64,000 nt of DNA from Trinickia dinghuensis (GTDB lineage Bacteria; Pseudomonadota; Gammaproteobacteria; Burkholderiales; Burkholderiaceae). Of the stretch, positions 45,305 to 54,827 are shown one piece after another; position 1 is the first letter of the stretch, and each line of letters starts with the position of its first letter. The DNA lies in NCBI RefSeq assembly GCF_003367175.1, contig NZ_QRGA01000007.1, positions 171,060 to 235,059 on the forward strand, in the 5' to 3' direction. The notes under the pieces were generated by a model. That model ran no database searches. It saw only the letters and a program-made list of their open reading frames with translations, and was not told the origin of the DNA. The translations under genes were made by a program, and so were the position numbers.

Positions 45305-46006
45305 ATGAGCCTGACGACTCGATGGATCGAAATCGACGCCGGCGGCGGCGAGCACTACGACGGCTACCTGGCCCTGCCGCGTGCCGGCAAGGGCCCGGGC
45401 GTCGTCATCGTGCAGGAAATCTTCGGCGTGAACGCGCACATTCGGTCGGTGGCCGAGCAATATGCGCTGGCAGGCTATGTGGCCTTCGCACCGGACATCT
45501 TCTGGCGCGGCGAGCGGCGCGTGGAACTCGGCTATGAAGGCGCTGACCGCGACAAGGCGCTCGCGCTGCTCAAGGGGCTAGACGTCGAGAAGACGGTGGC
45601 CGATCTCGGCGCAGCCGCGAAGACGCTGCGCGCGCAACCCGAAACGACGGGCAAGATCGGGGCGGTCGGATTTTGCTTCGGCGGACAGCTCGCTTACTTG
45701 ATGGCGGCGCGCGGCACCGCCGATGCGGCCGTTGCCTACTATGGCGGCGGAATTCAGAACAAGCTCGACGAAGCGGACAAGATCCGCGCGCCGATCATGT
45801 TCCATTACGCGGAGCACGATTCGTCGATTCCGCAGACGGCCGTCAGCGAAGTGAAGAAGCGCTTCGCGGCCCACCCGAATGCGCTGTTCTTCGACTATCC
45901 GGGCGTCCAGCACGGTTTCAACTGCTCGGACCGTTCCGCCTACGATCAGCATGCCTCGGCGCTCGCGCACGGGCGCACGCTCGAGTTTCTGTCGTCGAAT
46001 CTGTAA
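45305..46006 (+). CDS. Dienelactone hydrolase family protein
   Basis: The 233-aa alpha/beta hydrolase has the nucleophile elbow GFCFGG with Cys at the catalytic position. EIFGVNAHIRSVAEQYA comes early, an Asp lies in AEHDSSIP, and VQHGF carries the catalytic His near the end. It hydrolyses dienelactones or related esters. The ATG has GGAGGTG upstream. A bidirectional hairpin terminator follows. Confidence 0.9.
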   Translation: MSLTTRWIEIDAGGGEHYDGYLALPRAGKGPGVVIVQEIFGVNAHIRSVAEQYALAGYVAFAPDIFWRGERRVELGYEGADRDKALALLKGLDVEKTVADLGAAAKTLRAQPETTGKIGAVGFCFGGQLAYLMAARGTADAAVAYYGGGIQNKLDEADKIRAPIMFHYAEHDSSIPQTAVSEVKKRFAAHPNALFFDYPGVQHGFNCSDRSAYDQHASALAHGRTLEFLSSNL

Positions 46007-46017
46007 ACGCGAAAACG

Positions 46018-46049
46018 AATCGGCCCGGCGGGTACGAGCCGGGCCGATT
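46018..46049. terminator. Hairpin terminator between the dienelactone hydrolase and HiPIP genes
   Basis: A perfect 12-bp stem (AATCGGCCCGGC / GCCGGGCCGATT) with an 8-base loop is followed by CTTTCGCTTTT on the plus strand. It serves the upstream plus-strand gene and may also stop the convergent HiPIP transcript. Confidence 0.85.
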
Positions 46050-46090
46050 CTTTCGCTTTTCTCTTATCTCGAGACCCGCTCGGGTTTCGG

Positions 46091-46405
46091 TCAGGCCTTC
46101 TTCGAGTAGGCGCTGCACCAGCCGCCATTGGCCACTTGCTTGCCGCCGAACATCGGGCATGGGCCGAACGGGTCGGCCGCCTTGCCTTGGAAGAATTGGC
46201 AATTACCGCATTTCTGGCCGGCGGCGTACTTCGGATACTTGGCCTTGTCGACCTTGGTCGCATCCATCTTGTAGCCGAGCGCAACGGCGGTCGGATCGCT
46301 TTCCGTAACTTTCGGCGCGTCGGCCAGCGCTTCGCGCGAAGCCAGTGCAAGCGCGGAAACAGCGCCGATACTCGTGATCAAAAACGTGCGACGGGACGAT
46401 TTCAT
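46091..46405 (-). CDS. High-potential iron-sulfur protein (HiPIP), Tat-exported
   Basis: The 104-aa precursor starts with a twin-arginine signal (SRRTFL, hydrophobic stretch, cleavage near residue 29). Four cysteines follow at 66, 69, 83 and 97 in the HiPIP spacing (CGNC...GPCPMFGG...GGWC) for one 4Fe-4S cluster. It is a periplasmic electron carrier. Confidence 0.93.
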   Translation of the reverse strand: MKSSRRTFLITSIGAVSALALASREALADAPKVTESDPTAVALGYKMDATKVDKAKYPKYAAGQKCGNCQFFQGKAADPFGPCPMFGGKQVANGGWCSAYSKKA

Positions 46406-46626
46406 GGGGGAATCTCCTTTGTATGTCCTACTACCGCTGCTCTACGGCAGCAGTGGGCAAGCATAGCAACGAAGTGGGCCGCGCGCAGCCACGCGGCCAA
46501 ATGTCGCGGATAAGTCGTAGCACTGAATGAAGGCGCCCCACGGAATCGGCGCCGCATCGGTATGACGGGTACGACGAAAGCGTCGTTGCTCCGTCACGGC
46601 TCGGTCACTGCGTCGTCATTGCCCCG

Positions 46627-47733
46627 TCACGCGCGGCCCGTGATCTCGCAAACGCGTTGAGCGATCGCCAGCGAAGCGGTCAAGCCCGGCGATTCGATGC
46701 CGAACAAATTGACGAGCCCGCGCACGCCATGCGCGGCCGGCCCCTGGATGACGAAATCGGCCGCCGGCTCGCCGGGGCCCGACAGCTTCGGCCGGATTCC
46801 GGCGTAGGCGGGCTGCAGCGCCGCGTCGGGCAACTCGGGCCAATACTCGCGAATCGCCGAGTAGAACGCATCCGCGCGGCGCGGATCGACGTCGTAATTG
46901 ATCGTATCGACCCACTCGACATCGGGACCGAAGCGCGTCTGGCCGCCGAGATCGATCGTCAAATGCACGCCGAGGCCGGCTTCGTTCGGCATCGGGTAGA
47001 TGAGCCGCGAAAACGGCGCGCGGCCCGACACGCTGAAGTAGTTGCCGCGCGCGAGATAAAGCGGCGGGACGTGCCGTGCGTCGAGGCCGCGAATCTTGCG
47101 CGCCAGCGCGTTCGCATACAGTCCGGCGCTGTTGACCACGCAAGCGGCCGAAAGCGTGGTGGGCGACTGCCCGCCGACCTTGACGATGAAGCGTCCGGCT
47201 CTTGCCTCGATCCCTTCCACCGGCGAATGAAACGCGCAGACGGCGCCGCCGTGCTCGGCATCGCCTTGCAAGGCGAGCAGCAACTGGTGACTGTCGACGA
47301 TACCGGTGTGCGGCGAGAACACCGCCGCCTCACAATGCAGCGCCGGTTCGAGTTCGCGTGCGTCGGCGCCCGACAGACGAATCAGGTCGAGCACGCCGTT
47401 TTCCTTGCCGCGCGCTTCGATGGCGGTGAGCTGCGGCAGCTGATTGCGCGCCGTCGCGACGAGCAGCTTGCCGCAACGCTGATGCGGCACGCCGCGCGCG
47501 GCGCAATATTCATAGAGCATTTCGCGGCCGCGCACGCACAGCGTCGCCTTCAGCGAGCCGCGCGGATAGTACAAGCCGGCATGTATGACCTCGCTGTTAC
47601 GCGAACTCGTGCCGGTGCCGATCGCCTCGCTTGCCTCGAGCACGATCACTTCGCGGCCGCGCTCGGCGAGCGAGCGCGCGATCGCCAGACCGACCGCGCC
47701 CGCGCCGATCACCACACATTCGATCTCATCCAT
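46627..47733 (-). CDS. FAD-dependent oxidoreductase, L-2-hydroxyglutarate oxidase-like
   Basis: The 368-aa protein begins with the dinucleotide-binding motif [20 protein letters not shown]. It also shows [27 protein letters not shown] and the DAO-family C-terminus. This matches the LhgO/YgaF group, which oxidises L-2-hydroxyglutarate. The start at 47733 is the Met before the FAD motif. Confidence 0.85.
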   Translation of the reverse strand: MDEIECVVIGAGAVGLAIARSLAERGREVIVLEASEAIGTGTSSRNSEVIHAGLYYPRGSLKATLCVRGREMLYEYCAARGVPHQRCGKLLVATARNQLPQLTAIEARGKENGVLDLIRLSGADARELEPALHCEAAVFSPHTGIVDSHQLLLALQGDAEHGGAVCAFHSPVEGIEARAGRFIVKVGGQSPTTLSAACVVNSAGLYANALARKIRGLDARHVPPLYLARGNYFSVSGRAPFSRLIYPMPNEAGLGVHLTIDLGGQTRFGPDVEWVDTINYDVDPRRADAFYSAIREYWPELPDAALQPAYAGIRPKLSGPGEPAADFVIQGPAAHGVRGLVNLFGIESPGLTASLAIAQRVCEITGRA

Positions 47734-47979
47734 GTTTTGTCGTCGCGGCCCGCTTGGCCGCGCTTCTCCGTCCGCTTGCAACTTCGGTGGGACCTCTTCG
47801 CGAGCGCGCTGCATGCGCCTGGAACGTCCTTTACGTCCTTTTTCGCATCGGCGCGGCGCGTGGCGGCGGCGATGCGTAAGCCCATTGTACGACGCGATCC
47901 GCCACGGCCCCCCCGAGGCGCGAGCGAAACACCGTCCTTAAGGCCGAAAGGAACGGGTTTCACGGGCGTTAAGGGGGTG

Positions 47980-48957
47980 TTAAAAGCCGATCGGCCGTCG
48001 GCGCGCGCCGCGTTCGGGGCGAATGTCGCCGGCGCGCACGGCATCGCGGCCGTCGATGCGGGCCTCGCCGAACGCATGCAGGATCGCGCGGCGCATGTCG
48101 CGCGGAGAGGCCCGCGAAAGCGCTTCCAGCGCATCGTCTCCGAGCCGCTCGGGAAAGCGCCGGCCCCACGTGTGCGCCGTGCGCACTTCGTCGTAGATCG
48201 TCTGCGCGATGCGGCGCGCGCCGTCGCGGTCGGGCGGTGCTATCTCGTAAATGCTCATGCGGCTCAGGATCGGCGCGGGAATCGATCGTTCGTCGTTGGC
48301 CGTCGCGATCCAGATGACCTGGCCGGCATTGATCGGGACTTCGGCGAATTCGTCGATGAACGTCTGCGCGGTCTCATATTCGAGCAGGGCATAGAGCGCG
48401 CCGAGCGGATCGTATTGCGCATCGCCGCCCGCTTTGTCGATTTCGTCGACGACCATCACCGGATTCGCATAGCTGCCGTTCACGAGCGTCTCGAAAACCT
48501 TGCCGGGCTTAGCGTTCTTCCACTGCGAAGACGCGCCGGAAAGAATCCAGCCGGCCGTCAGCGAACTCATCGCGACATATTGATGCGTGGTGCCGAGCAG
48601 GCGCGCGAGCGCTTTGGCAAAGTGGGTCTTGCCGATGCCCGGATCGCCGAGCAAAAGGATCGGCATCAGCTCGAGCCGGTCTTCCGTTTCGACGCAGAGG
48701 GCGACTTGCCGGCGGACGTCTTCGAGCGGATCGGCGAAGTTCGGCAGCGCGTCGATGAGCGCGTCGATCGCCGGCATGCGGTTCGGCTTCACGCAGAACC
48801 GCAGGTTGCCGACCTTCAGCATTTTTTCGTAGGTCGTGCGCAGCGCCTCGTTCGCTCCCTCGCCGAGTTCGTTCAGCGCCGTCTCGACCCGCTCGAGGTC
48901 GTACACCTTGCTGAGCGACGCCACTGCGATTTCCTGTTTCACCACGGCTGTCGTCAT
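47980..48957 (-). CDS. Lon-like AAA+ ATPase without a protease domain
   Basis: The 325-aa protein has a Walker A (LLLGDPGIGKTHFAKAL) and Walker B (VMVVDEIDKA), sensor-1 (WIATAND) and an arginine-finger-like segment (PAPILSRMSIYEI). It has no protease domain. It resembles the ATPase part of Lon. The start at 48957 has GGTGGAG upstream; Mets 5 and 12 codons further upstream are possible. The substrate is unknown. Confidence 0.8.
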   Translation of the reverse strand: MTTAVVKQEIAVASLSKVYDLERVETALNELGEGANEALRTTYEKMLKVGNLRFCVKPNRMPAIDALIDALPNFADPLEDVRRQVALCVETEDRLELMPILLLGDPGIGKTHFAKALARLLGTTHQYVAMSSLTAGWILSGASSQWKNAKPGKVFETLVNGSYANPVMVVDEIDKAGGDAQYDPLGALYALLEYETAQTFIDEFAEVPINAGQVIWIATANDERSIPAPILSRMSIYEIAPPDRDGARRIAQTIYDEVRTAHTWGRRFPERLGDDALEALSRASPRDMRRAILHAFGEARIDGRDAVRAGDIRPERGARRRPIGF

Positions 48958-49233
48958 CGCTCCACCTCTCATGCCGTTGCCAAGCGCATGCATCGCTGAG
49001 CGCCCCCGTCCATCCTTGGTCTTGCCATGCGTCCGGCCACGGGGCGGCGCATCGTTCGCTACTTTGCGTTTTCAGTGTAATCAAGCAAGTTCCATGCGAA
49101 AAGCCAGCAGCGCCGCGCGCGTGCTGCTAATAACACACCACCCCCGCTTCTGCGCCGGCCGCGGCGTTAGGCGTAAGATGGACGCTTGTTGTCTCGCGCG
49201 GCGGTATTCGTCTGCGTGAAGGAGAAGGGTTCG

Positions 49234-49830
49234 ATGAGGCGTGTTACCCGCTCCGCCGCCGGATTCGGCGGCGCCGTCGCCGGCGTGATCGGCGCTTTTG
49301 CCGTGCTCGCGCTGGCCAGCGCGCTGGCCGCGAACAACGCGGTCGCCGCAGGCGATGCAAGCGCAAGCGCTCCGGCGCCCAACGCCCCCCAAGCCTCCCC
49401 TCCCGACGACGCCCCCACGGCCGTGGCGTGGCAGCTCGACGTCGTGCGCGACGGGAAAACGATCGACACGTTCGAAGCCACGACGATGGTCGGTCAAGCG
49501 TTCAGCGCCACCCACCATCACCAGACCACCCACCGCGTCGGCTGCAAGGACAACCCCGCGGGCGGCATCGATCTTGCGCGTACGGTATCGGTCTCGCCGG
49601 TCGCGGCCGATGTCGGCGGCGTCACGCTCGCCATCGATGCCGACGAGACGATCGAGGACGACGCGGCCCCGACCACGCCCGAAGGCTGCTCGCTGCCGCC
49701 GCAGCCCCGGCGCTTGAATGCGAGCCATCCGGGCCTGTTCGTGCCCATCGGAGAAGCGGCCGACTGGACGCTGATCGACAAGAATCCGACGCTCGTCTAT
49801 CGCGTGCACGCAAGCGTTACGGCGCATTGA
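49234..49830 (+). CDS. Putative exported protein of unknown function, 198 aa
   Basis: The protein has an N-terminal signal or membrane segment (residues about 10-39), an Ala/Pro-rich linker, then a predicted beta domain with two cysteines (in RVGCKDNPAGG and PEGCSLPPQ). The start at 49234 has GAAGGG upstream. Beta strands with TATMV-like repeats suggest a periplasmic role; the family is not recognised. Confidence 0.65.
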   Translation: MRRVTRSAAGFGGAVAGVIGAFAVLALASALAANNAVAAGDASASAPAPNAPQASPPDDAPTAVAWQLDVVRDGKTIDTFEATTMVGQAFSATHHHQTTHRVGCKDNPAGGIDLARTVSVSPVAADVGGVTLAIDADETIEDDAAPTTPEGCSLPPQPRRLNASHPGLFVPIGEAADWTLIDKNPTLVYRVHASVTAH

Positions 49831-49924
49831 TCGATTCGTCGACAAACCGAATGACTCATCGGCCCATCGATCCATCGACCCATCCACTCTTTAACGGCTG
49901 AAACGGAAGCGGAAGCGACGCGGC

Positions 49925-50734
49925 ATGCGAAACCCCGAAGAACTCACCCAACCGCCTGCAGTCAGCCCGCAGAAAAAGGAATTCGTCGCGGTCAGCTGGA
50001 ACCTGCACAAGGGCCGCACGCCGCTCGGCTTCACCGCGTGGAAGGCGATGCAGCGCTGGGTCGAATCGACGCATGCCGACGTCTACTTTCTGCAGGAGGC
50101 GATGGCGCGGCGCATGCCCGGGCCGGTGCTGGCCACGAGCTTCGGCGCGCCCGTGCACGAGCCGCTTGCGGACGTCTGGGAATGCCAGGCCACCGAGATC
50201 GCGCATGCGCTCGATCTCGACATCGCGCTCGGGCCGAACGTCTTCAAGCCTTCGTGGCGCCACGGCAACGCGATTCTCTCGCCGCATCCGCTCGATCTCG
50301 GCGGGCGTTGGGATATTTCGGCGCACCGGTTCGAGCGGCGCGGGCTGCTCGTCGCGCGCGCGGCATTCGCGGGGCACTCCGTGACGCTGCTGTGCGCGCA
50401 TCTCGCGCTCACGCGCGCGGCCCGCGTGCGGCAAATGAATTGGATCGCGCATTGGATTGCCCGCGAGGCGCCGGAGGGCCCGCTCGTGCTCGCAGGCGAC
50501 TTCAACGACTGGCGCAACGATTCGGTCGGGATTTTCGGCGAGTATGGGCTCGTCGAAGTGGCGACGCTGCTCGGGCAGCCGGTGCGCACGTTCCCCGCGT
50601 TTTCGCCGGCGCTCGCGCTCGACAAGATGTTCGTGCGCGGCATGCGGCCGGTCGCCTGCGTGCAGCCCACGCAGGAAACGGCGTGGCTCTCCGACCACCT
50701 TCCTTACATCGCGCGTCTCGAGTTGACAGACTGA
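49925..50734 (+). CDS. Endonuclease/exonuclease/phosphatase (EEP) family protein
   Basis: The 269-aa protein carries the EEP fold: SWNLHKGR with the catalytic Asn near residue 25, FLQEAM with Glu, LLCAHLALTR with His, VLAGDFNDWRND with Asp-Asn, and SDHLPY with Asp-His near the end. Such proteins cleave phosphodiesters in DNA, RNA or lipids; the substrate is unknown. Confidence 0.85.
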   Translation: MRNPEELTQPPAVSPQKKEFVAVSWNLHKGRTPLGFTAWKAMQRWVESTHADVYFLQEAMARRMPGPVLATSFGAPVHEPLADVWECQATEIAHALDLDIALGPNVFKPSWRHGNAILSPHPLDLGGRWDISAHRFERRGLLVARAAFAGHSVTLLCAHLALTRAARVRQMNWIAHWIAREAPEGPLVLAGDFNDWRNDSVGIFGEYGLVEVATLLGQPVRTFPAFSPALALDKMFVRGMRPVACVQPTQETAWLSDHLPYIARLELTD

Positions 50735-50868
50735 ACGGGACCGATCGGCCTGGTTGGGTTAGATTAGACGGACTTTTGCTTTCGTTCGGCTTCGTCGGTG
50801 ACAAACCCGAGCCCGATAGCAGCCGAAACACCGTTGTCTTCGTCTTTCGAACCCGAGCACCCACCGCG

Positions 50869-51513
50869 ATGCATTACCTGCCGATTCTTCTTCAAATTGC
50901 CGTCATCTATCTGATCGCGGCGGCCAGCCCGGGGCCGAACTTCTTCATGATCACGCAGCTTTCGCTAGCCGGCAGGCGCAGCCTCGGCGCGGCTTCCGCG
51001 CTCGGCGTCTGCACGGCGTCGATGCTCTGGGTCACGCTCGCCATGCTCGGCATGGCGGCCGTGCTGCAAAAGCTCGAATGGCTCTACGCGGGCATACGCA
51101 TTGCCGGCGCGGTCTATCTCGTCTACTTCGGCCTGAAGCTGCTGCGCTCGAGCACGCGCCGCGACTCGGCACCGCAAGCCCCCGCGGCCGCCGTAGAGCC
51201 GATCGCGCACGACGCGGCCGCCTGGCGGCGCGCCTATCGGTCGGGCTTCATCACCTGCGCGACGAACCCGAAATCGCTGGCGTTCTGGACGAGCGTGTTC
51301 GCGACGATGTTCCCCGCGCATGCGCCGCTTTGGTTCTACGGCGCCGTGTTCGCGACGGTCGGTTCGCTGTCGGCGGGGTGGTACACCAGCATGGCGTTCA
51401 TGTTCGCCGCCGAGCGCACTCAGCGCGGCTACCGCAAGCTGCGCCGGCCGATCGACGCGTTTTGCGGCGCGGCGCTCGTCGGGCTCGGCGCGAAACTCGT
51501 CGCCGAACGGTAG
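50869..51513 (+). CDS. LysE/RhtB family amino-acid exporter
   Basis: The 214-aa membrane protein has about six hydrophobic segments and the family motif AAASPGPNFFMITQLSLAG near the start, then a SGFITCATNPKSLAFW segment. It exports amino acids or homoserine lactone-like compounds. The ATG at 50869 fits the family start; longer in-frame starts lie in the previous gene. Confidence 0.88.
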   Translation: MHYLPILLQIAVIYLIAAASPGPNFFMITQLSLAGRRSLGAASALGVCTASMLWVTLAMLGMAAVLQKLEWLYAGIRIAGAVYLVYFGLKLLRSSTRRDSAPQAPAAAVEPIAHDAAAWRRAYRSGFITCATNPKSLAFWTSVFATMFPAHAPLWFYGAVFATVGSLSAGWYTSMAFMFAAERTQRGYRKLRRPIDAFCGAALVGLGAKLVAER

Positions 51514-51813
51514 AACGCGGCGGAACGGCAGGCGCGGCACCGCTTCAAATACGCGGCGAGGGGGCGTCCCGAGCGCTTCGCCGGAAGCCGCCGCACCGGC
51601 CCAGATCAATGCCCGTTCGAAGCTCGATTGCAGCTTATGCGCGTCGTAAAGACCCCACGGAAGGCGGTGATGTTCCAAGCGCGCTAAAATAGCGGGTTTG
51701 CAGCGTCGTGAGATGCTGCCCTGCGACAGCCCTTCGCCCCAGCCCCGCCGGCCGGAGCGTTCGTGTGCCGAGCGCTTTGGTGCCCATCCCTTCGCACTTT
51801 CTAGTTAGTAGCC
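51514..51813. other. 300-bp gap before the FNR gene; no gene seen
   Basis: Only the fpr promoter is expected here. A TAAAAT -10-like box lies near 51685-51690. No repeat or RNA gene is recognised. Confidence 0.35.
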
Positions 51814-52584
51814 ATGAGCAATCTGAACCCGCAAACCGTCCTCTCCGTCCATCACTGGACCGACACCCTGTTCAGCTTCACCTGCACCCGCGATGCGTCG
51901 TTTCGCTTCGAAAACGGGCAATTCACGATGGTCGGACTCGAAGTCGACGGCAAGCCGCTCATCCGCGCCTACAGCATGGCCAGCGCGAACTACGAGGAAA
52001 ACCTCGAATTCCTGAGCATCAAGGTGCAAGACGGCCCGCTCACGTCGCGCCTGCAGCACTTGAAGGTCGGCGACCAAGTTCTCATCGGCAAGAAGCCGAC
52101 GGGCACGCTCATGGCCGACAACCTCCTGCCGGGCAAGACGCTCTGGCTGCTTTCGACGGGCACGGGCCTCGCGCCGTTCATGTCGATCATCAAGGATCCG
52201 ACCGTCTACGACCGCTATGAGAAGGTCGTGCTGACGCATACGTGCCGCTTCGTCGACGAACTGGCCTACAAGGATTACATCACCGAGCACTTGCCGGCTC
52301 ACGAGGATATCGGCGAAATCGTCCGCGAGAAGCTCGTCTACTATCCGACCGTCACGCGCGAGACGTTCCACAATCGCGGCCGGATCACCGAACTCATCGA
52401 CACGCAGAAGCTGTTCGAAGACTTGAACGTGCCCCCGTTCTCGCTCGAGAACGACCGCGTCATGCTCTGCGGCAGCCCGCACATGCTGCGCGACACGCGT
52501 GAGCTGCTCGACGGGCTCGGCTTCAAGGAAGGCAGCAACAACGAGCCGGGCCACTACGTCGTGGAAAAAGCGTTCGTCGGCTAA
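51814..52584 (+). CDS. fpr: Ferredoxin--NADP+ reductase
   Basis: The 256-aa flavoprotein has the FAD-binding segment RAYSMASANYEE, NADP-binding LLSTGTGLAPFMSI and CGSPHMLRDTRELL, and the C-terminal aromatic-poor tail EKAFVG of bacterial class I FNRs. It moves electrons between NADPH and ferredoxin or flavodoxin. A strong terminator follows. Confidence 0.93.
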   Translation: MSNLNPQTVLSVHHWTDTLFSFTCTRDASFRFENGQFTMVGLEVDGKPLIRAYSMASANYEENLEFLSIKVQDGPLTSRLQHLKVGDQVLIGKKPTGTLMADNLLPGKTLWLLSTGTGLAPFMSIIKDPTVYDRYEKVVLTHTCRFVDELAYKDYITEHLPAHEDIGEIVREKLVYYPTVTRETFHNRGRITELIDTQKLFEDLNVPPFSLENDRVMLCGSPHMLRDTRELLDGLGFKEGSNNEPGHYVVEKAFVG

Positions 52585-52610
52585 AGCCCTGGCCGGATCG
52601 AACGAGAAAA

Positions 52611-52640
52611 ACCGAAGCCCTCGCGCTTCGGTTTTTTTTT
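52611..52640 (+). terminator. Terminator of the FNR gene
   Basis: ACCGAAGC / GCTTCGGT (8-bp stem, 6-base loop) is followed by nine T, 27 bases after the stop codon. Confidence 0.92.
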
Positions 52641-52655
52641 GCCCCGACTTTTGCC

Positions 52656-52688
52656 GCACCGATGCGGCACCGATGCGGCACCGATGCG
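52656..52688. repeat. Triple 11-bp tandem repeat
   Basis: The unit GCACCGATGCG is repeated three times without mismatch right after the FNR terminator. It could be a variable-number locus or a remnant of duplication. Confidence 0.9.
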
Positions 52689-53016
52689 GCATATCGCCAC
52701 AGCGGACCTGCTTTATCCGCCACCTACCGGGTACACTTCCAAGTTACATTTACCGACGCGCTTCCACCCTTTCCTCGTAGGAATTTTTCCTACATTCTTA
52801 GGAAATTCGAGCTGTCAATCAGGGCTTGTCAAGGCGTTTTAATGCTTGCCATGGCAGCATTTCGGCCAATTTTGAGATATTATCCGCCCCGAAGAAGGGT
52901 CGAATGGAAACGATTTGATCTGTAGGACTTGTTGTTACCAGATGTAAATAGCGTTACGCAGAGGCGTCAGCTTTTCCGGCGTCGAGACGTAAAAATTCGA
53001 GATAGTGGTCTTCCCG
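52689..53016. other. Promoter region of the two-component pair; no gene seen
   Basis: The stretch is AT-rich in part (about 52740-52960). It probably holds the promoter of the kinase/regulator operon. No gene is supported. Confidence 0.4.
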
Positions 53017-54003
53017 ATGAGTGAACGTCTGGCTAATTCCGCTCGGCAACAAGAGAACTTGGATTTCTCAACGGTCGTCCCACTGGTTGCGGGCGCGATT
53101 CCCGCTGCCGACCGCCCGCGCCGCCGCGGCGGCGTGCGTTTTCCCGGCTCCCCCGCGGCGCCGGCAGGGTTCTCGGAGGAGCATAAGGGCGAGCGGCAGT
53201 TGCGCGAGCACGCCGCCGAATTGGACGAAGCACGCGAGGAAATCAAGCGGCACGTCGCCCGCGAACTGCATGACGGCCTCGGCGCCGAGTTGACGGCGAC
53301 ACGGTTCGCGCTCGCCAACGTCGAGCATGCGCTGAGCGCGGGCGGCGACGTGGCGGCTGCCGCGACGGCCGCGCTCGCGCTGGCCCAGCAGTCGCTCGAG
53401 GCGGCTTGCGAAGCGGGACGCCGCCTGATTCAGGATCTGCATGAGCCCAATGTCGAAGGCGGCATCGTCTCCGCGCTCGCCGAGTGGACGCGTGCGTTCT
53501 CCGAGCGCACGGGCCTGGCCACGAGCTTCGTCTGCGCGGCCGACGTGCGCCTCACACAGCTGCCGCCCGAAGCGGCGCTCGCCGTGATGCGCGTGGCCCA
53601 GGAAGCGCTGAACAATGTGGCCAAGCATGCCGACGCCTCCCGCGCCGACATCCGCATCCAAACCGACGCGAAGCGCCTGATGCTCGTCATCGAGGACGAC
53701 GGCCGCGGTATGCCGCCCCGTGCGCGGCACGCCGGCGCGCCGGAGTCGATCAATGCGCGCGGCTTCGGTCTGCCCGGCATGCGCGCCCGCTGCGAAGGGT
53801 TCGGCGGCGCCGTGCGCATCGCCTCGCGGCTGCGCGACGACGCCTCCGGCCCGTACGGAGCCTGGCCGGCCGACACCACCGCGCCGGCCGGCCGCTCGGG
53901 CACGACCGTGCGCGCGCACTTCCTCTGGGCCGCGATGGCGCACGAGCGCGGCGCCACGGCCGGGCTTCGGTCGGCCTCCACTCGCGTCACGCGCGCGAGG
54001 TAA
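53017..54003 (+). CDS. NarL-family (HisKA_3) sensor histidine kinase without visible sensor domain
   Basis: The 328-aa protein has the dimerisation/phosphoacceptor helix HVARELHDGLGAELTATRFAL with His in ELHDG, and an HATPase with EALNNVAKHADAS and DDGRGM. The first 75 residues are a low-complexity, Arg/Pro-rich stretch and a short coiled coil. No membrane segment or PAS/GAF domain is visible, so it is probably cytoplasmic. A GTG at 53005 is an alternative start. It is cotranscribed with the response regulator (4 bases apart). Confidence 0.85.
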   Translation: MSERLANSARQQENLDFSTVVPLVAGAIPAADRPRRRGGVRFPGSPAAPAGFSEEHKGERQLREHAAELDEAREEIKRHVARELHDGLGAELTATRFALANVEHALSAGGDVAAAATAALALAQQSLEAACEAGRRLIQDLHEPNVEGGIVSALAEWTRAFSERTGLATSFVCAADVRLTQLPPEAALAVMRVAQEALNNVAKHADASRADIRIQTDAKRLMLVIEDDGRGMPPRARHAGAPESINARGFGLPGMRARCEGFGGAVRIASRLRDDASGPYGAWPADTTAPAGRSGTTVRAHFLWAAMAHERGATAGLRSASTRVTRAR

Positions 54004-54007
54004 GGCA

Positions 54008-54664
54008 ATGACGCTCAGAATCCTGCTCGTCGACGACCACGCCATCGTGCGCCAAGGCGTTCGCCAGCTATTGCTGAACCATGGCGTCGCGCGGGATGTC
54101 GTCGAAGCCGATACCGGCGCCCAGGCGCTCGCCAGCCTCGACGGCGAGCCGTTCGACATCGTCTTGCTCGACATCTCGCTGCCGGACATGAACGGCGTCG
54201 AAGTGCTCAAGCGCGTGAAGCGCCGCGCCCCGCGCGCGCCCGTCATGATGTTCTCGATGTACCGGGAGGATCAGTACGCCGTGCGCTCGCTCAAGGCCGG
54301 CGCGGCCGGCTATCTGTCGAAGACGGTGACGGCGTCGCAGATGATCGACGCGATCCGCCAGGTCGCGGCGGGCCGCAAATACGTGAGCCCCGCGCTGGCG
54401 GAAGCGCTCGCCGACTACGTCTCGTTCGACAGCGATCAACTGCCGCACGAGAAGCTCTCCGACCGCGAGTACCAGACGCTATGCATGCTCGCCTCGGGCA
54501 AGCGGCTCACCGACATCGCCCACGCACTCTCGCTTTCGGTCAAGACGGTCAGCGTCTACCGCGCCCGGCTGCTGGAAAAGATGAAGCTGCGCAACAACGC
54601 CGAGCTGACCTTCTACGTGATGAGCAACCGGCTCGTCGACCTCAACCCGGCGATGACGGGCTGA
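54008..54664 (+). CDS. NarL/FixJ-family response regulator
   Basis: The 218-aa protein has a receiver domain (ILLVDDHAIVRQGVRQLL; phospho-Asp in IVLLDISLPDMNG) and a LuxR-type helix-turn-helix (YQTLCMLASGKRLTDIAHAL, then KTVSVYRARLLEKM). It should be phosphorylated by the kinase encoded just upstream. Target genes are not visible. Confidence 0.92.
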   Translation: MTLRILLVDDHAIVRQGVRQLLLNHGVARDVVEADTGAQALASLDGEPFDIVLLDISLPDMNGVEVLKRVKRRAPRAPVMMFSMYREDQYAVRSLKAGAAGYLSKTVTASQMIDAIRQVAAGRKYVSPALAEALADYVSFDSDQLPHEKLSDREYQTLCMLASGKRLTDIAHALSLSVKTVSVYRARLLEKMKLRNNAELTFYVMSNRLVDLNPAMTG

Positions 54665-54667
54665 AAA

Positions 54668-54690
54668 CGGGCATCGCCCGGTTGTCTTTG
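54668..54690 (+). terminator. Weak terminator after the response regulator gene
   Basis: CGGGC-ATC-GCCCG is followed by GTTGTCTTTG. The stem is short and the T-run poor. Confidence 0.4.
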
Positions 54691-54827
54691 AAACCGCTCG
54701 GGCCACGCTAAGACTTTTCCGACTTACTCGGTTGCAACCCATTTTTGCCGACGGGTTGAGCTAGAATCCAGGGTTTTTCCGTATTGAGTTGCACCCGCCG
54801 GTGCAACCATTAAGAGACCCTCGTTCC

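Noticed and set aside
46657-48999. 780-aa plus-strand frame
   Set aside because: It lies opposite the LhgO-like and AAA ATPase genes, which have clear family motifs.
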